DNA of 64,000 nucleotides. It comes from Verticiella sediminum (GTDB lineage: Bacteria > Pseudomonadota > Gammaproteobacteria > Burkholderiales > Burkholderiaceae_B). The translations under genes were made by a program, and so were the position numbers. The stretch is from contig NZ_VLTJ01000029.1 of the NCBI RefSeq assembly GCF_007558815.1, positions 434,001-498,000 on the forward strand. Direction: 5' to 3'. Below, in pieces: positions 43,934 to 52,781 of the stretch; within the stretch, counting starts at the first letter, position 1; each line of letters begins with the position of its first letter. Under the pieces are notes generated by a model, which saw only the letters and a program-made list of their open reading frames with translations, searched no databases and was not told where the DNA came from.

Positions 43934-45757
43934 ATGGCCCTCATCACGCTCACCAACGTCCAGCTCGCCTTCGGCCACGTGCCCCTGCTCGACCATGCCG
44001 ACTTCTCGCTCGAAGCCGGTGAGCGGGTCGGCCTGATCGGGCGCAACGGCACGGGGAAGTCTTCGCTGCTGAACATCCTGGCCGGCCTCGCCCTGCCCGA
44101 CGACGGCCAACTGGTGCGCAGCGGCACGGTGCGCGCGGCCCTGGTCCGCCAGGAGCCCGACCTGGACGACACCCAGACCCTCTTCGAGGCCGTGCTCGAC
44201 CAGCCCGTAGGGTCGGTGGACGCGAGCGAGCCGGATGCCTGGCGGCGGCCCGCCATGGTCCATACCCTGCTCGATCGGCTGCGCATGCCGCCCGACGCGC
44301 CGGTGGCCGGGCTGTCCGGCGGCATGCGCAAGCGGGTGGCCCTGGCGCGCGCCCTGGCCTGCGAGCCCGACGTGCTGCTGCTCGACGAACCCACCAACCA
44401 CCTGGATTTCGAAGGCATCGCCTGGCTCGAGGAAACCCTGCGCAGCTTCCCGGGCAGCATCGTCGTCATCACCCACGACCGGCGCTTTCTCGACGCCGTG
44501 GCCACCCGCATCGTCGAACTGGACCGCGGCAGGCTCGCCAGCTTTCCGGGCAATTTCAGCGCCTACCAGCAGCGCAAGGCCGAGCAGCTCGCCGCCGAGG
44601 CCCTGGAGAACGCGCGCTTCGACAAGCTGCTCGCCCAGGAGGAAGTCTGGATACGCAAGGGCGTGGAGGCGCGCCGCACGCGCAACGAGGGCCGCGTGCG
44701 GCGCCTCGAATCGCTGCGCCGTGAACGCGCCGAGCGCCGCGAGCGCACCGGCAACGTCAACCTGGCGGTGGACGTGGGCCAGCGCTCGGGCAAGCTGGTG
44801 GCCGAACTCACCGACGTGAACAAGCGCTTCGGCGACAAGGTGGTGGTGCGCGACTACAGCAGCACGGTGATGCGGGGCGACCGTATCGGCCTGATCGGCC
44901 CCAACGGCGCCGGCAAGACCACCCTGCTCAAGATCATCCTCGGCAAACTCGAACCGGATTCGGGCAGTGTGCGCCTGGGCACCAACCTGGAGATCGCCTA
45001 CTTCGACCAGATGCGCGAGCAACTGGACGAGGAAGCCACGCTGGCCGACATCATCAGCCCGGGCAGCGAGTGGGTGGAGATCGGCAGCCAGCGCAAGCAC
45101 GTCATGAGCTACCTGGGCGACTTCCTGTTTCCGCCGGCTCGCGCCCAGTCGCCCGTGAAGAGCCTGTCGGGCGGCGAACGCGCGCGCCTGCTGCTCGCGC
45201 GGCTGTTCGCCCGCCCCGCCAACGTGATGGTGCTCGACGAGCCGACCAACGACCTGGACATCGAAACCCTGGAGCTGCTGGAAGAACTGCTGCAGGACTA
45301 CAGCGGCACGGTCTTCCTGGTCAGCCACGATCGCGCCTTCCTCAACAACGTCGTGACTTCCACCATCGCCTACGAAGGCGAAGGCAACTGGCGCGACTAC
45401 GTGGGCGGCTACGACGACTGGCTCGAACAGCGTCCCGCGCCGGCGGCCGAGCAAAGCGCGCCGGCCAAGCCGGCCAAGCCCAAGGCCGACAAGCCGAAGA
45501 CGCAGGAGGAGGCGCCGCGCAAGGCCGCCGCCCCGAAGCGCCTGACCACCTGGGAACTGCGCGAACTGGAAGGTTTGCCGGCCGCCATCGAAGCGCTGGA
45601 GGCGGAGCAGGCCGAACTCACCGGCAGACTCGCGGATCCCGATCTCTACAAGGATGGCAACGACGCGGCGGCCGCCGTGCATGCGCGCATCGAGGCGATC
45701 GAAACCGAGATGCTCGAGAAGATGGAGCGCTGGGAGGCGCTGGAAGCGCGGCGCTGA
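43934..45757 (+). CDS. uup: ABC-F family ATPase, Uup-like
   Basis: A 607-residue soluble ABC-F protein with two nucleotide-binding domains. NBD1 has Walker A GRNGTGKSS, signature LSGGMRKR and LLLDEPTNHLD. NBD2 has GPNGAGKTT, LSGGERARLL and VLDEPTNDLD. Between them lies the basic inter-domain linker (QRKAEQLAAEALENARFDKLLAQEEVW). The C-terminal 90 residues (Lys/Ala-rich, then a coiled coil ending EKMERWEALEARR) are the Uup-type DNA-binding tail. ABC-F proteins act on ribosomes; Uup also limits transposon excision. No Shine-Dalgarno is seen; GATAAT at 43891 suggests a short leader. Confidence 0.92.
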   Translation: MALITLTNVQLAFGHVPLLDHADFSLEAGERVGLIGRNGTGKSSLLNILAGLALPDDGQLVRSGTVRAALVRQEPDLDDTQTLFEAVLDQPVGSVDASEPDAWRRPAMVHTLLDRLRMPPDAPVAGLSGGMRKRVALARALACEPDVLLLDEPTNHLDFEGIAWLEETLRSFPGSIVVITHDRRFLDAVATRIVELDRGRLASFPGNFSAYQQRKAEQLAAEALENARFDKLLAQEEVWIRKGVEARRTRNEGRVRRLESLRRERAERRERTGNVNLAVDVGQRSGKLVAELTDVNKRFGDKVVVRDYSSTVMRGDRIGLIGPNGAGKTTLLKIILGKLEPDSGSVRLGTNLEIAYFDQMREQLDEEATLADIISPGSEWVEIGSQRKHVMSYLGDFLFPPARAQSPVKSLSGGERARLLLARLFARPANVMVLDEPTNDLDIETLELLEELLQDYSGTVFLVSHDRAFLNNVVTSTIAYEGEGNWRDYVGGYDDWLEQRPAPAAEQSAPAKPAKPKADKPKTQEEAPRKAAAPKRLTTWELRELEGLPAAIEALEAEQAELTGRLADPDLYKDGNDAAAAVHARIEAIETEMLEKMERWEALEARR

Positions 45758-45842
45758 CGCCCGGGCCCGGCAGCGCCCCCCGCCCTGGCGCAGCGCCTAG
45801 GAGCCCATGCGAGGTGGCCGAGGCTGGCGCCACAACCCGTGG

Positions 45843-46739
45843 TCAGAGAAAAATCAGCGCCAGAATCCCGCCGACCAGCAGCCACTTCGACAGGTAGTAC
45901 AGCGGCACGCTGCGCGCCTTGAGCGCCTTGCCGAAGCGGCGCACGGCGTAGACCGTGCCGAAGATGCGGTTGATACCGCCGGTGGCGTCGCCTTCCTGGT
46001 TGGGCGAAGCGGCCGCCTTGAGCAGCAAGCCGCCCACCGTGTGATTGACCGCCTGGGCCCAGCGATAGCGCATCGGACGCTCGATGTCGGCGAACAGGAT
46101 GATGCGGTTCTGCTCGGTCTTGTTCTCGGCGTAGTGGATGTAGGTCTCGTCGAACACCACCGCCTCGCCGTCCCGCCAGTAGTAGTTCTGGCCGTCCACG
46201 TTGATGTAGCACGCCGGGCTGTTGGGCGTGATCAGGCCCAGGTGAAAGCGCAGCGAGCCGGCATACGGATCGCGGTGGCGGGGCAGCCGGGCGCCCGGCG
46301 GCAGGGCGGCGAACATGGCGGCCTTCACCGACGGCATGTCGGCCAGCAGCCGCGTGCTCACCGGACACAGCTCGGCCGCGGACGGCATCGACGCACCGTA
46401 CCACTTGAGGTAGAAGCGCTTCCAGCCGGTCTTGAAGAACGAGTTGAAACCCGCGTCGTTGTACTTGTCCGACGCCTTGATGTGGCCGTCGCCGTACAGG
46501 CGCACGGCTTCCTCCCGGATCTCGTCGGCGCGCTGCAGCAGCACCCTGAGCTCGGGAAACTCGTCCAGGTCGATGAAGGGCTTGTTCGGTACGCGCGAGA
46601 ACGCGTACATGAAGACGTTGATGGGTGCGGTGAACGTGGAGTGATCGAGCGCCTGGCGTGTGAATGTGTGTCGTACCCTGCCGCGAAAGTGCACGACGAT
46701 GGCGCTCACGACAAAGAGCGCCAGGATAAGCCACTTCAT
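45843..46739 (-). CDS. lpxO: LpxO-like aspartyl/asparaginyl beta-hydroxylase family lipid A hydroxylase
   Basis: A 298-residue inner-membrane Fe(II)/2-oxoglutarate dioxygenase. Iron ligands are H155 and D157 (RHRDPY) and H202 (IHYAENKTEQNR), with R212 for 2-oxoglutarate. Hydrophobic segments lie at residues 1-17 and about 280-297. LpxO adds a 2-hydroxyl to a lipid A secondary acyl chain and affects outer-membrane charge and peptide resistance. GGAG precedes the ATG. Some relatives hydroxylate peptides, but the membrane ends favour LpxO. Confidence 0.86.
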   Translation of the reverse strand: MKWLILALFVVSAIVVHFRGRVRHTFTRQALDHSTFTAPINVFMYAFSRVPNKPFIDLDEFPELRVLLQRADEIREEAVRLYGDGHIKASDKYNDAGFNSFFKTGWKRFYLKWYGASMPSAAELCPVSTRLLADMPSVKAAMFAALPPGARLPRHRDPYAGSLRFHLGLITPNSPACYINVDGQNYYWRDGEAVVFDETYIHYAENKTEQNRIILFADIERPMRYRWAQAVNHTVGGLLLKAAASPNQEGDATGGINRIFGTVYAVRRFGKALKARSVPLYYLSKWLLVGGILALIFL

Positions 46740-46860
46740 TCCAGTCTCCGGCGAACGAAGGCGGTAGTTTACGAGCGCCGCAGAGGGGCCGCAATTCCGC
46801 GGTCATGGCTGCGTGGTAAGGAAGGCACACTCGTGCCGCGCCGGGCCGACGCCCGGCCGT

Positions 46861-47574
46861 TCAGCCGCCGATGCGGCGTGCCAGATGCATCTGGTGCAGC
46901 GTGATCTTGCGCACCTCGGCATGGCTGAGCGCGATGTGCGCGGACAGCAGGCGGTTCGCCTCGTCGGCCCGTTGGGCGAGCACGGCGCGCAGGATCTGCG
47001 CGTGCTCGTCGTAGGTGGCGGTGATGCGACTTTCTTGAGTGAAATCCAGGCGACGGATGATGCGGATGCGTTCGGTCACTTCGCGGTGCGCACGCGCCAT
47101 CTCGGCGTTGCCGGCGGCCTGCACCAGCGTGCAATGAAAGGCCTCGTCCCAGGCCGCGACCTGCTCGCCGTCGCTGCAGCGCTCGGCTTGCGGCACCAGC
47201 CAGATCCGCGCAAGGTCGTCGAGCAGTGCGCGGTCGACGCGCGGCGCCCTCGCACACACGCGGCGCACGGCCTCGGTCTCGTACAGCGTGCGCAGATCGT
47301 AGAGCTGCTCGAACTGCTCGAAGTCGAACGGCAGCACGCGCCAGCCGTTGCGGAACTGCACCTGGACGAAGCCTTCCTGCTGCAGGCGGAACAGGGCCTG
47401 GCGCACCGGCGTGCGCGACACCCCCAGGCGTTCGCTGACCTCCTGCTCGGTGAAGCGGTCGCCGGGCACCAGCCGGAACTCGGCGATGTCGCGCTTCAGG
47501 CCGGCGTAGACGTCGTCCGCCCGCGAGCGTCGCTCCGGGGCGGTGGTGCCGGCGCCGGGCTTGCGCAATTGCAC
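46861..47574 (-). CDS. GntR-family (FCD) transcriptional regulator
   Basis: A 237-residue GntR regulator. The winged helix covers about residues 20-75 (DDVYAGLKRDIAEFRLVPGDRFTEQEVSERLGVSRTPVRQALFRLQQEGFVQV). The all-helical FCD effector domain follows (LYDLRTLYETEAVRR, DEAFHCTLVQAAGN). The start is a GTG at 47574 with no clear Shine-Dalgarno. It lies 23 bases beyond the stop of atzH on the same strand, so it is probably the last gene of the ABC/atz operon and its regulator. Confidence 0.87.
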   Translation of the reverse strand: MQLRKPGAGTTAPERRSRADDVYAGLKRDIAEFRLVPGDRFTEQEVSERLGVSRTPVRQALFRLQQEGFVQVQFRNGWRVLPFDFEQFEQLYDLRTLYETEAVRRVCARAPRVDRALLDDLARIWLVPQAERCSDGEQVAAWDEAFHCTLVQAAGNAEMARAHREVTERIRIIRRLDFTQESRITATYDEHAQILRAVLAQRADEANRLLSAHIALSHAEVRKITLHQMHLARRIGG

Positions 47575-47597
47575 GGCAGCGTTCCGATGGCCCGCCG

Positions 47598-47975
47598 TCA
47601 GCCCGGCTGGGCCATGTTGCTCACGTGGGCGGTCACGACCCGCCAGCCCTCGGGCATGCGGACCCAGGTCTGACTCTGGCGGCCGATCCTGCCGTTGCGC
47701 TCGAACTCGATGTTGGTGGTGGCGTAGTCGCGGCCGTAGGTGGTGATGGCCGTGCGCACGACCTCGCGCGCCAGCCCCTGGCTCGGGCGGGCCGCGCGAA
47801 ACGCCTGGATCTCGTCGTAGCCGTAGAGATTCTCGGCAGCGCCGTAGCGCAGGGTGTGCGGGCTGTTCCAGAACAGCTCGTCGAGCACGGCGACGTCGTT
47901 GCCGGTGAGCGCCCGCTCGTAGCGCGCGAACTGCTCGGTGACTTCGGCGAGAACTTCGGGGAGGTTGATCTGCAT
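47598..47975 (-). CDS. atzH: AtzH-like NTF2-fold protein
   Basis: A 125-residue protein of the AtzH/HpxZ family (SnoaL-type fold). Landmarks are [48 protein letters not shown] and the closing [15 protein letters not shown]. AtzH is the accessory hydrolase-like partner in cyanurate catabolism, and HpxZ in oxalurate catabolism. It lies 2 bases after atzE and follows atzG-atzE in the established order. Confidence 0.88.
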   Translation of the reverse strand: MQINLPEVLAEVTEQFARYERALTGNDVAVLDELFWNSPHTLRYGAAENLYGYDEIQAFRAARPSQGLAREVVRTAITTYGRDYATTNIEFERNGRIGRQSQTWVRMPEGWRVVTAHVSNMAQPG

Positions 47976-47977
47976 GG

Positions 47978-49366
47978 TCAGAAGGTGACGGGTTTGAGAT
48001 GGGAAACGCCGGCGGCTTCGAGCGCGGCGGCCGCCGCCAGGGCCAGGTCCTCGCGCCAGGGTGCGGCGATCACTTGCACGCCGATGGGCAGGCCGCCGGT
48101 GCCCGCCGGCCAGCACGGCGCGGCGACCACCGGGCAGCCGGCAAAGGATATCGGCTGCGTGAGCATGCCGACCGAAGCGCGCGAGGGCACGCGCGCGCCG
48201 CCGATCTCCACCCATTCCGTGCCGATCGCCGGCGCCGCGAAGGGCGTAGCCGGCGCGAGCAGGATGTCCCAGTCCTGGAACAGGGCGTTCACGCGGTCGC
48301 GGTAGAGGCGCCGGAAACGCTGCGCGCGGGCGACCCAGTGCGCCGGCTGCAGGGCGCCCGCGATGAAGCGGTCGACCGACAGCGGCTCGAAGTCGTCGGC
48401 TCGGGCGCGCAGATCCTCGAGATGCAGGCTGCCGCCCTCGGCCGCAGTGATGATGAAGGCACTGATGCGGCCCAGCAAGGCGTCCGGCCACTCGACCGGC
48501 GGGGCCGCCGCGCCCAGCGCCTGGGCCGCGGCGCGCACCGCCTCGCGCGCCGGCTCGCTCGCGTTGTCGTGAAAATACCCGCCCAGCACGCCGATGCGCA
48601 GGCCCTGCACGCCCTGGGCCGCGCGGGCGGCGGCCGGTTGTATCGCCAGGGCATGACAACCCGGGTCCCGGGCGTCCGGGTACTGCAGGGCGTCATAGAC
48701 GCGCGCCAGCAGCCCGGCCGAATCGGCGAACGGGCCCAGATGGTCGATGCTGTGCACGAAGGGATAGGTGCCGCGCCGGCTCAGGCGCCCGAAGGTCGGC
48801 TTCAGCCCCCAGACGCCGCACAGCGAGGCGGGCACGCGGATCGAACCGTTGGTGTCCGAGCCCAGCGTGGCCGGCACCTGGCCGGCGGCCAGCGCCGCGC
48901 CGGAACCACCCGACGAGCCGCCGGCGATGCGCGTCGGATCGTGCGGGTTGTGCGCCGGACCGTAGTGCGTGTTCTCGGTCGTGAAGCCGTAGGCGTATTC
49001 GTCCATGTTGAGCGCGCCCACCAGCACCGCGCCGGCCTCGCGCAGGCGCTGCACGAGCACCGCGTCGGCGGAGGCCGGCGCATGCGTGCGATTGACCTTG
49101 GAGCCGGCCAGCGTGGTGAGGCCCTCGATGTCGAAGAGATTCTTGACGGCATAGGGCAGGCCGGCGAGCGGCGGCAGCGCGCCGCCGCGCGCGCGGCGAG
49201 CGTCGATCGCCGCCGCCTCGCGCCGGGCCCGCTCGAAGGTGCGGCCGGTGAAGGCGTTGACCTTGCCGTCGGTGGCCTCGATGCGCGCGATGCAGGCTTC
49301 GAGCCAGTCGGCGGCCTCGAGTTCGCCCGCGGCGACGGCGGCGAGCTTGTCGAGCGCGCCCGTCAT
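47978..49366 (-). CDS. atzE: AtzE-family amidase
   Basis: A 462-residue amidase-signature enzyme. The Ser-cisSer-Lys triad is visible: K in [15 protein letters not shown] in [13 protein letters not shown] and the S of [13 protein letters not shown]. AtzE hydrolyses 1-carboxybiuret in complex with AtzG; other family members act on oxalurate or allophanate-like ureides. The start at 49366 overlaps the atzG stop (ATGA). With atzG and atzH next to it the AtzE assignment is good, but no cyanuric acid hydrolase or AtzF is in the window, so the true substrate may be another ureide. Confidence 0.88.
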   Translation of the reverse strand: MTGALDKLAAVAAGELEAADWLEACIARIEATDGKVNAFTGRTFERARREAAAIDARRARGGALPPLAGLPYAVKNLFDIEGLTTLAGSKVNRTHAPASADAVLVQRLREAGAVLVGALNMDEYAYGFTTENTHYGPAHNPHDPTRIAGGSSGGSGAALAAGQVPATLGSDTNGSIRVPASLCGVWGLKPTFGRLSRRGTYPFVHSIDHLGPFADSAGLLARVYDALQYPDARDPGCHALAIQPAAARAAQGVQGLRIGVLGGYFHDNASEPAREAVRAAAQALGAAAPPVEWPDALLGRISAFIITAAEGGSLHLEDLRARADDFEPLSVDRFIAGALQPAHWVARAQRFRRLYRDRVNALFQDWDILLAPATPFAAPAIGTEWVEIGGARVPSRASVGMLTQPISFAGCPVVAAPCWPAGTGGLPIGVQVIAAPWREDLALAAAAALEAAGVSHLKPVTF

Positions 49367-49572
49367 GCCGCACCTGCGTCTGGGAAAGGCGCGGGCCGGT
49401 AGACCTCCGCGGGCTCGTCCTCCACCGCCATCGGCACAGCCTCCAGGGTGGCGGCCATGGCCGCGGTGCGGGCGAAATGTTCGGCCACACGCTGCGCGCG
49501 GCCGGCATCCAGCGGGATGTCGAGCAGGGCAGCGGCGGTCTGCACGTAGTTCAGTATCGGATCGTCTTGCAT
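49363..49572 (-). CDS. atzG: AtzG-like small subunit (DUF4089)
   Basis: A 69-residue helical protein typical of DUF4089/AtzG. The core ILNYVQTAAALLDIPLDAGRAQRVAEHFARTAAMA is followed by EPAEVYRPAPF. AtzG stabilises and binds AtzE in a GatCAB-like complex. ATG 49572 is used; an upstream in-frame ATG at 49584 exists and neither has a clear Shine-Dalgarno. It is the first of atzG-atzE-atzH, 113 bases after the ABC ATPase gene. Confidence 0.85.
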   Translation of the reverse strand: MQDDPILNYVQTAAALLDIPLDAGRAQRVAEHFARTAAMAATLEAVPMAVEDEPAEVYRPAPFPDAGAA

Positions 49573-49685
49573 GATGGGAAGCATGGAAGCGTCGGGCGCG
49601 CAGCGGTATCGGCGCAACGCCGCCCGACAGTGGATGGAGGGTCGCGGTGCCGGCAGCGCCGGGCACGGCCTGCGCTTGCGCGGCA

Positions 49686-50507
49686 TCAGCGGCGCACCTC
49701 GCGCTGGAAGATGTCGAGGCTGCGCTTTTTCACGCTCACGAAGCCGGGCTCCGAGAGCGTGTCCACGGTCCGTGGACGCGCATCGCCGTAGTCGATGATC
49801 TCGGCCACCTGGGTCGGGCGCCGCGTAAGCAGCAGCACCTGGTCGGCCAGATACACCGCTTCCTCCAGATCGTGCGAGACCAGCATCATGGTGGTGCCCG
49901 TCTGCATGAAGACCTCCTGGAGCTTCTCGCGGATGAACAGCGTCATCTCGTAGTCCAGCGCGGAGAATGGTTCGTCGAGGAACAGCACCTCCGGACCGGG
50001 CGCGAGCGCGCGCATGATCGAGGCCGTCTGCTGCTGCCCGCCCGACAGCTCGTAGGGGTAGCGATCGAGGTCGAACTTTACATCGAAGGATTCGACCAGC
50101 TCGGCCAGACGGCGATCGACCTCGGCCTTGGAACGCCCCTCCAGCTTGAGCGGATAGGCGATGTTGTCGATCGTGCGCATCCACGGGAACAGCGCCTCGC
50201 GGTAGTTCTGGAAGACATAGCCGATCTTGGTTTCCTTGAGCGACTTGCCGTCGAACAGGATCTCGCCCGAATCGATCGGCACCAACCCCGCGATCATGTT
50301 GATGAGCGTGCTCTTGCCGCAGCCGTTCGGGCCGAACACCGAGACGATCTTCCCCTTCGGGATGTCCAGGTCGAAGTTCTCGTACAGCGGCCAGCCCGCG
50401 AAGTACTTGGTCAGGCCGCGGATGGTGATGTGCGTGCCTGCCGGGCCGGGCCGGAAGCTGCGCGCCGGCGCCTCGGCGAAGACGGGCGCGTTGGCATGGG
50501 CCGTCAT
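49686..50507 (-). CDS. NitT/TauT-type ABC transporter ATP-binding protein
   Basis: A 273-residue ABC ATPase of the nitrate/taurine/sulfonate importer group. Walker A GPNGCGKST, Q-loop GYVFQNYREALFPWM, signature LSGGQQQT, Walker B VLFLDEPFSALD and SHDLEEAVYLADQV are present. The position after LSGGQQQ is T where R is usual. It overlaps the permease gene by 4 bases. It powers the importer whose substrate atzG-atzE-atzH would hydrolyse. Confidence 0.92.
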   Translation of the reverse strand: MTAHANAPVFAEAPARSFRPGPAGTHITIRGLTKYFAGWPLYENFDLDIPKGKIVSVFGPNGCGKSTLINMIAGLVPIDSGEILFDGKSLKETKIGYVFQNYREALFPWMRTIDNIAYPLKLEGRSKAEVDRRLAELVESFDVKFDLDRYPYELSGGQQQTASIMRALAPGPEVLFLDEPFSALDYEMTLFIREKLQEVFMQTGTTMMLVSHDLEEAVYLADQVLLLTRRPTQVAEIIDYGDARPRTVDTLSEPGFVSVKKRSLDIFQREVRR

Positions 50508-51334
50508 CTGCCGCTCCAGTGCACGATGCGTCGCTCGACGACGAGGAACACGATGTTCAGGACATAGCCGAGCAGGCCCGCCGCGAGAATCGAGGCGTAC
50601 ATGTCGCGCACGTTCATCACCTGCTGCGAATTGATGATGCGATGGCCCAGGCCGCTGTCCGAACCGATGAACATCTCGGCCACGATCACGATGACCAGCG
50701 CCATCGACACCGCCGAGCGCAGGCCGACGAAGCTAGGCTGCAGGCTTTCCCAGACCAGTACGTCCTTGAAGATCTGCCAGCGCGAGGCGCCCATCACCTT
50801 GGCCGCCATGACCCGCTGCTTGCGTGCATTGATGACCCCGTAGGCGCTGTTGAACACCACGATGAGCAGCGCGCCGAAGGCCGCGATGGCCACCTTGTTG
50901 ACGTCCGACACGCCGAACACCATGAGAAACAGCGGGATCAGCGCGGACGAGGGCGTCGAGCGGAAGAAGTCGATCAGGAACTCGACGCTGCGATAGGCCT
51001 TCTCGTTGCTGCCCAGGATCACGCCGAGCGGCACGCCGACGATGGCGGCGATCAAAAAGGCCTGCAGCGTGCGCCAGACCGTGACCAGGAAGTCGTGCAG
51101 CAACGAACCGCCGGCCAGGCCGGTGATGAGCGTGGCGAGCGTATCGGCCGGCGGCGGCAGCAGGATCGGACGGATCATGCCGGAGCGCACCGTCAGGTCC
51201 CAGATCAGGAACAGCACGACGGGCCCGACCGCCGGCAGCAGGCGCACCCACAAGGGCTTGCGCGGCAGCGCCTGCGCCTGCGCACCGGCGTTGGCCCACC
51301 CCGGCGATGCCGCGGAGGAGGAAGTCTCGGCCAT
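50504..51334 (-). CDS. NitT/TauT-type ABC transporter permease
   Basis: A 276-residue inner-membrane permease. Membrane segments are spread across the protein (VGPVVLFLIWDLTV, FLIAAIVGVPLGVILG, VAIAAFGALLIVVFNSAYGV, SMALVIVIVAEMFIG, ILAAGLLGYVLNIVFLVV). The EAA-like loop is AAKVMGASRWQIFKDVLV. It starts 4 bases after the binding-protein stop, so the three transport genes are cotranscribed. Confidence 0.92.
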   Translation of the reverse strand: MAETSSSAASPGWANAGAQAQALPRKPLWVRLLPAVGPVVLFLIWDLTVRSGMIRPILLPPPADTLATLITGLAGGSLLHDFLVTVWRTLQAFLIAAIVGVPLGVILGSNEKAYRSVEFLIDFFRSTPSSALIPLFLMVFGVSDVNKVAIAAFGALLIVVFNSAYGVINARKQRVMAAKVMGASRWQIFKDVLVWESLQPSFVGLRSAVSMALVIVIVAEMFIGSDSGLGHRIINSQQVMNVRDMYASILAAGLLGYVLNIVFLVVERRIVHWSGR

Positions 51335-51338
51335 GGCC

Positions 51339-52355
51339 TCAGCCTCGCTGGTAGAGCATGGACTCCACCATCAATCGATGGGCGAAGATCTCGCGCTCGC
51401 TGAAGAGGTCGAAGAATTTCTGGAAGTACTCGATGTCCTGCGGCGTGAACTCGTCATACATGGTGTAGGCCGCGAGCGGCACTTCCTTGGTGAGTTCGCC
51501 CTCGATCGGCGTATAGCCCTTCAGGTACTGCCGCGCCTCGTCGGGGTTCTTGCGCACGAACTCCACGCCCAGACCATAGGCCTCGACGAAGCGCTGCGCT
51601 TCGGCCGGATGCTGCTTGATGAACTCCGCCGTCAGCGAGGCCGAACCGCCGAACCACGGCGCCTTCGGATCGCCCAGCACATAGTGCGCGATCACCCCGC
51701 TCTCGAGCACGCGGGTCGTGCCGTTCAGCCGCCCGATGGTGCCGGTGGGTTCGAGCGTGTAGCAACCATCGATCTGCCCGGCGGCCAGGGCCGCCACGTG
51801 CTGGCCGATCGGCAGCTCGACCACGGTGGCGCCCTCGGCGCCGCCGCGTTCGAGCACGGTCTTGGCGAGCGTCACGTTCTGGATGCCCGGACCCGAACCG
51901 ACGCGCTTGCCGGCCAGATCCGCCACCGTACCGGCCGGGCTCGCCACCGGCACGATGACTTCGTCGAGCACATGATCGACATTGCTCGGATTGCTGCAGA
52001 AGATCTTGAAGCTGCCCGGCGCCGCGATCTCGCCGATGGCCAGATTGCCCGAGCCCGTCCCGTTGGCGCTGCCGTCCGTGCGGCCCGACAGCATGCCCTC
52101 CATGATCTGCTGCGCGCCCGCGAAGCGCTGCACCTCGACGTTCAGCCCGGCATCCTTGAAGAAGCCGCGTTCGACCGCGGTATAGAACGGCAGGCCGGCG
52201 GCGATCGGCCAATAGCCGATGCGGATTGCCAGCCCGCTCTGCGCGCGCGCCAGCCCCGGCAGGGCCAGCGTGGCCGCGGCCAGAACCCCGCCTTGCAGCA
52301 TGCGGCGGCGGCTGAGACGGGAAGCGGAAAGGACCGGGACATCGGAACGGCGCAT
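51339..52355 (-). CDS. NitT/TauT-type ABC transporter substrate-binding protein, Tat-type signal
   Basis: A 338-residue periplasmic binding protein. The N-terminus carries a twin-arginine-like motif SRRRMLQ before a hydrophobic stretch ending LARAQS, suggesting folded export through Tat. The mature part begins LAIRIGYWPIAAGLPFYTAVERGFFKDAGL, the family hallmark. AGGAGA precedes the ATG. It is promoter-proximal in a unit that continues through permease, ATPase, atzG, atzE, atzH and GntR. Ligands of the family include taurine, nitrate, thiamine precursors and ureides. Confidence 0.9.
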   Translation of the reverse strand: MRRSDVPVLSASRLSRRRMLQGGVLAAATLALPGLARAQSGLAIRIGYWPIAAGLPFYTAVERGFFKDAGLNVEVQRFAGAQQIMEGMLSGRTDGSANGTGSGNLAIGEIAAPGSFKIFCSNPSNVDHVLDEVIVPVASPAGTVADLAGKRVGSGPGIQNVTLAKTVLERGGAEGATVVELPIGQHVAALAAGQIDGCYTLEPTGTIGRLNGTTRVLESGVIAHYVLGDPKAPWFGGSASLTAEFIKQHPAEAQRFVEAYGLGVEFVRKNPDEARQYLKGYTPIEGELTKEVPLAAYTMYDEFTPQDIEYFQKFFDLFSEREIFAHRLMVESMLYQRG

Positions 52356-52566
52356 GGGGCTCTCCTGGGACGGACGCTGGGAAGGGTTCGTTCAGGACGG
52401 AATCCGCGCCGCGGGCCCGACAGCACCGGTTTGGTGCGTCCGGCACATACGCTGCGCCCCGGTGCAGCAGCACTTCACACCCTGCGGCAGCTTCGCCGCA
52501 CGGCGCCCCGCGCGGCTTCCTCTATGAAGAAGCGGCCGGGTTGCCTGCACCAAGACGAGGAATTCC

Positions 52567-52582
52567 GTCTTGTGTACAAGAC
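52567..52582. promoter_or_regulatory. GntR-type operator candidate GTCTTGTGTACAAGAC
   Basis: Perfect 7-bp arms GTCTTGT and ACAAGAC around a GT spacer. The core TTGTnnACAA is the form bound by many FCD-type GntR repressors. It lies 212 bp upstream of the importer start and is likely the site of the GntR protein encoded at 46861, at the end of the same operon. Confidence 0.6.
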
Positions 52583-52604
52583 AAAATGCAAGAGCTGTGC
52601 CAAT

Positions 52605-52619
52605 TGATGCAGTGCATCA
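52605..52619. promoter_or_regulatory. Palindrome TGATGCA-G-TGCATCA
   Basis: A perfect 7-bp inverted repeat around one base, 38 bp (centre to centre) from the GTCTTGTGTACAAGAC site. It could be a second operator in the same control region. No regulator can be assigned. Confidence 0.45.
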
Positions 52620-52680
52620 CCTCGCAGCCGTGCCGCTGCCGCAGGGACAACCTGTTTTACCGAGCCAAGGGGATTACCTC

Positions 52681-52697
52681 ATAAGGTATTACCTTAT
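52681..52697. promoter_or_regulatory. Operator candidate ATAAGGTA-T-TACCTTAT upstream of the GntR gene
   Basis: A perfect 17-bp palindrome with 8-bp arms, 84 bp upstream of the FadR-like GntR start. A 15/17 match occurs at 63614 in front of the Bug gene that heads the 10-kb operon. The GGT/ACC core is like operators of FadR-subfamily GntR proteins. Likely site of autoregulation. Confidence 0.7.
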
Positions 52698-52781
52698 TAT
52701 CAAGTGTGCTCTCATGACAATTTAATAGAATTTTATGGATAGACCATATGGCCTTGTACACTCTGCTCACTAGGAGAAACC

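Larger units (their letters stand above)
52356..52781. other. 426-bp divergent control region with three palindromes
   Basis: The gap between the ABC importer operon (minus) and the FadR-like GntR gene (plus) holds no gene that I can support. It carries three strong palindromes at 52567, 52605 and 52681, listed separately. The right half (52680-52760) is clearly AT-richer than the flanking DNA, as expected for a promoter. Confidence 0.7.

Noticed and set aside
46662-46679. An 18-base identity (GAATGTGTGTCGTACCCT) with 63587-63604
   Set aside because: One copy is inside the lpxO coding sequence, and there is no symmetry or repeat context; a chance match of this length in 64 kb is unlikely but possible.
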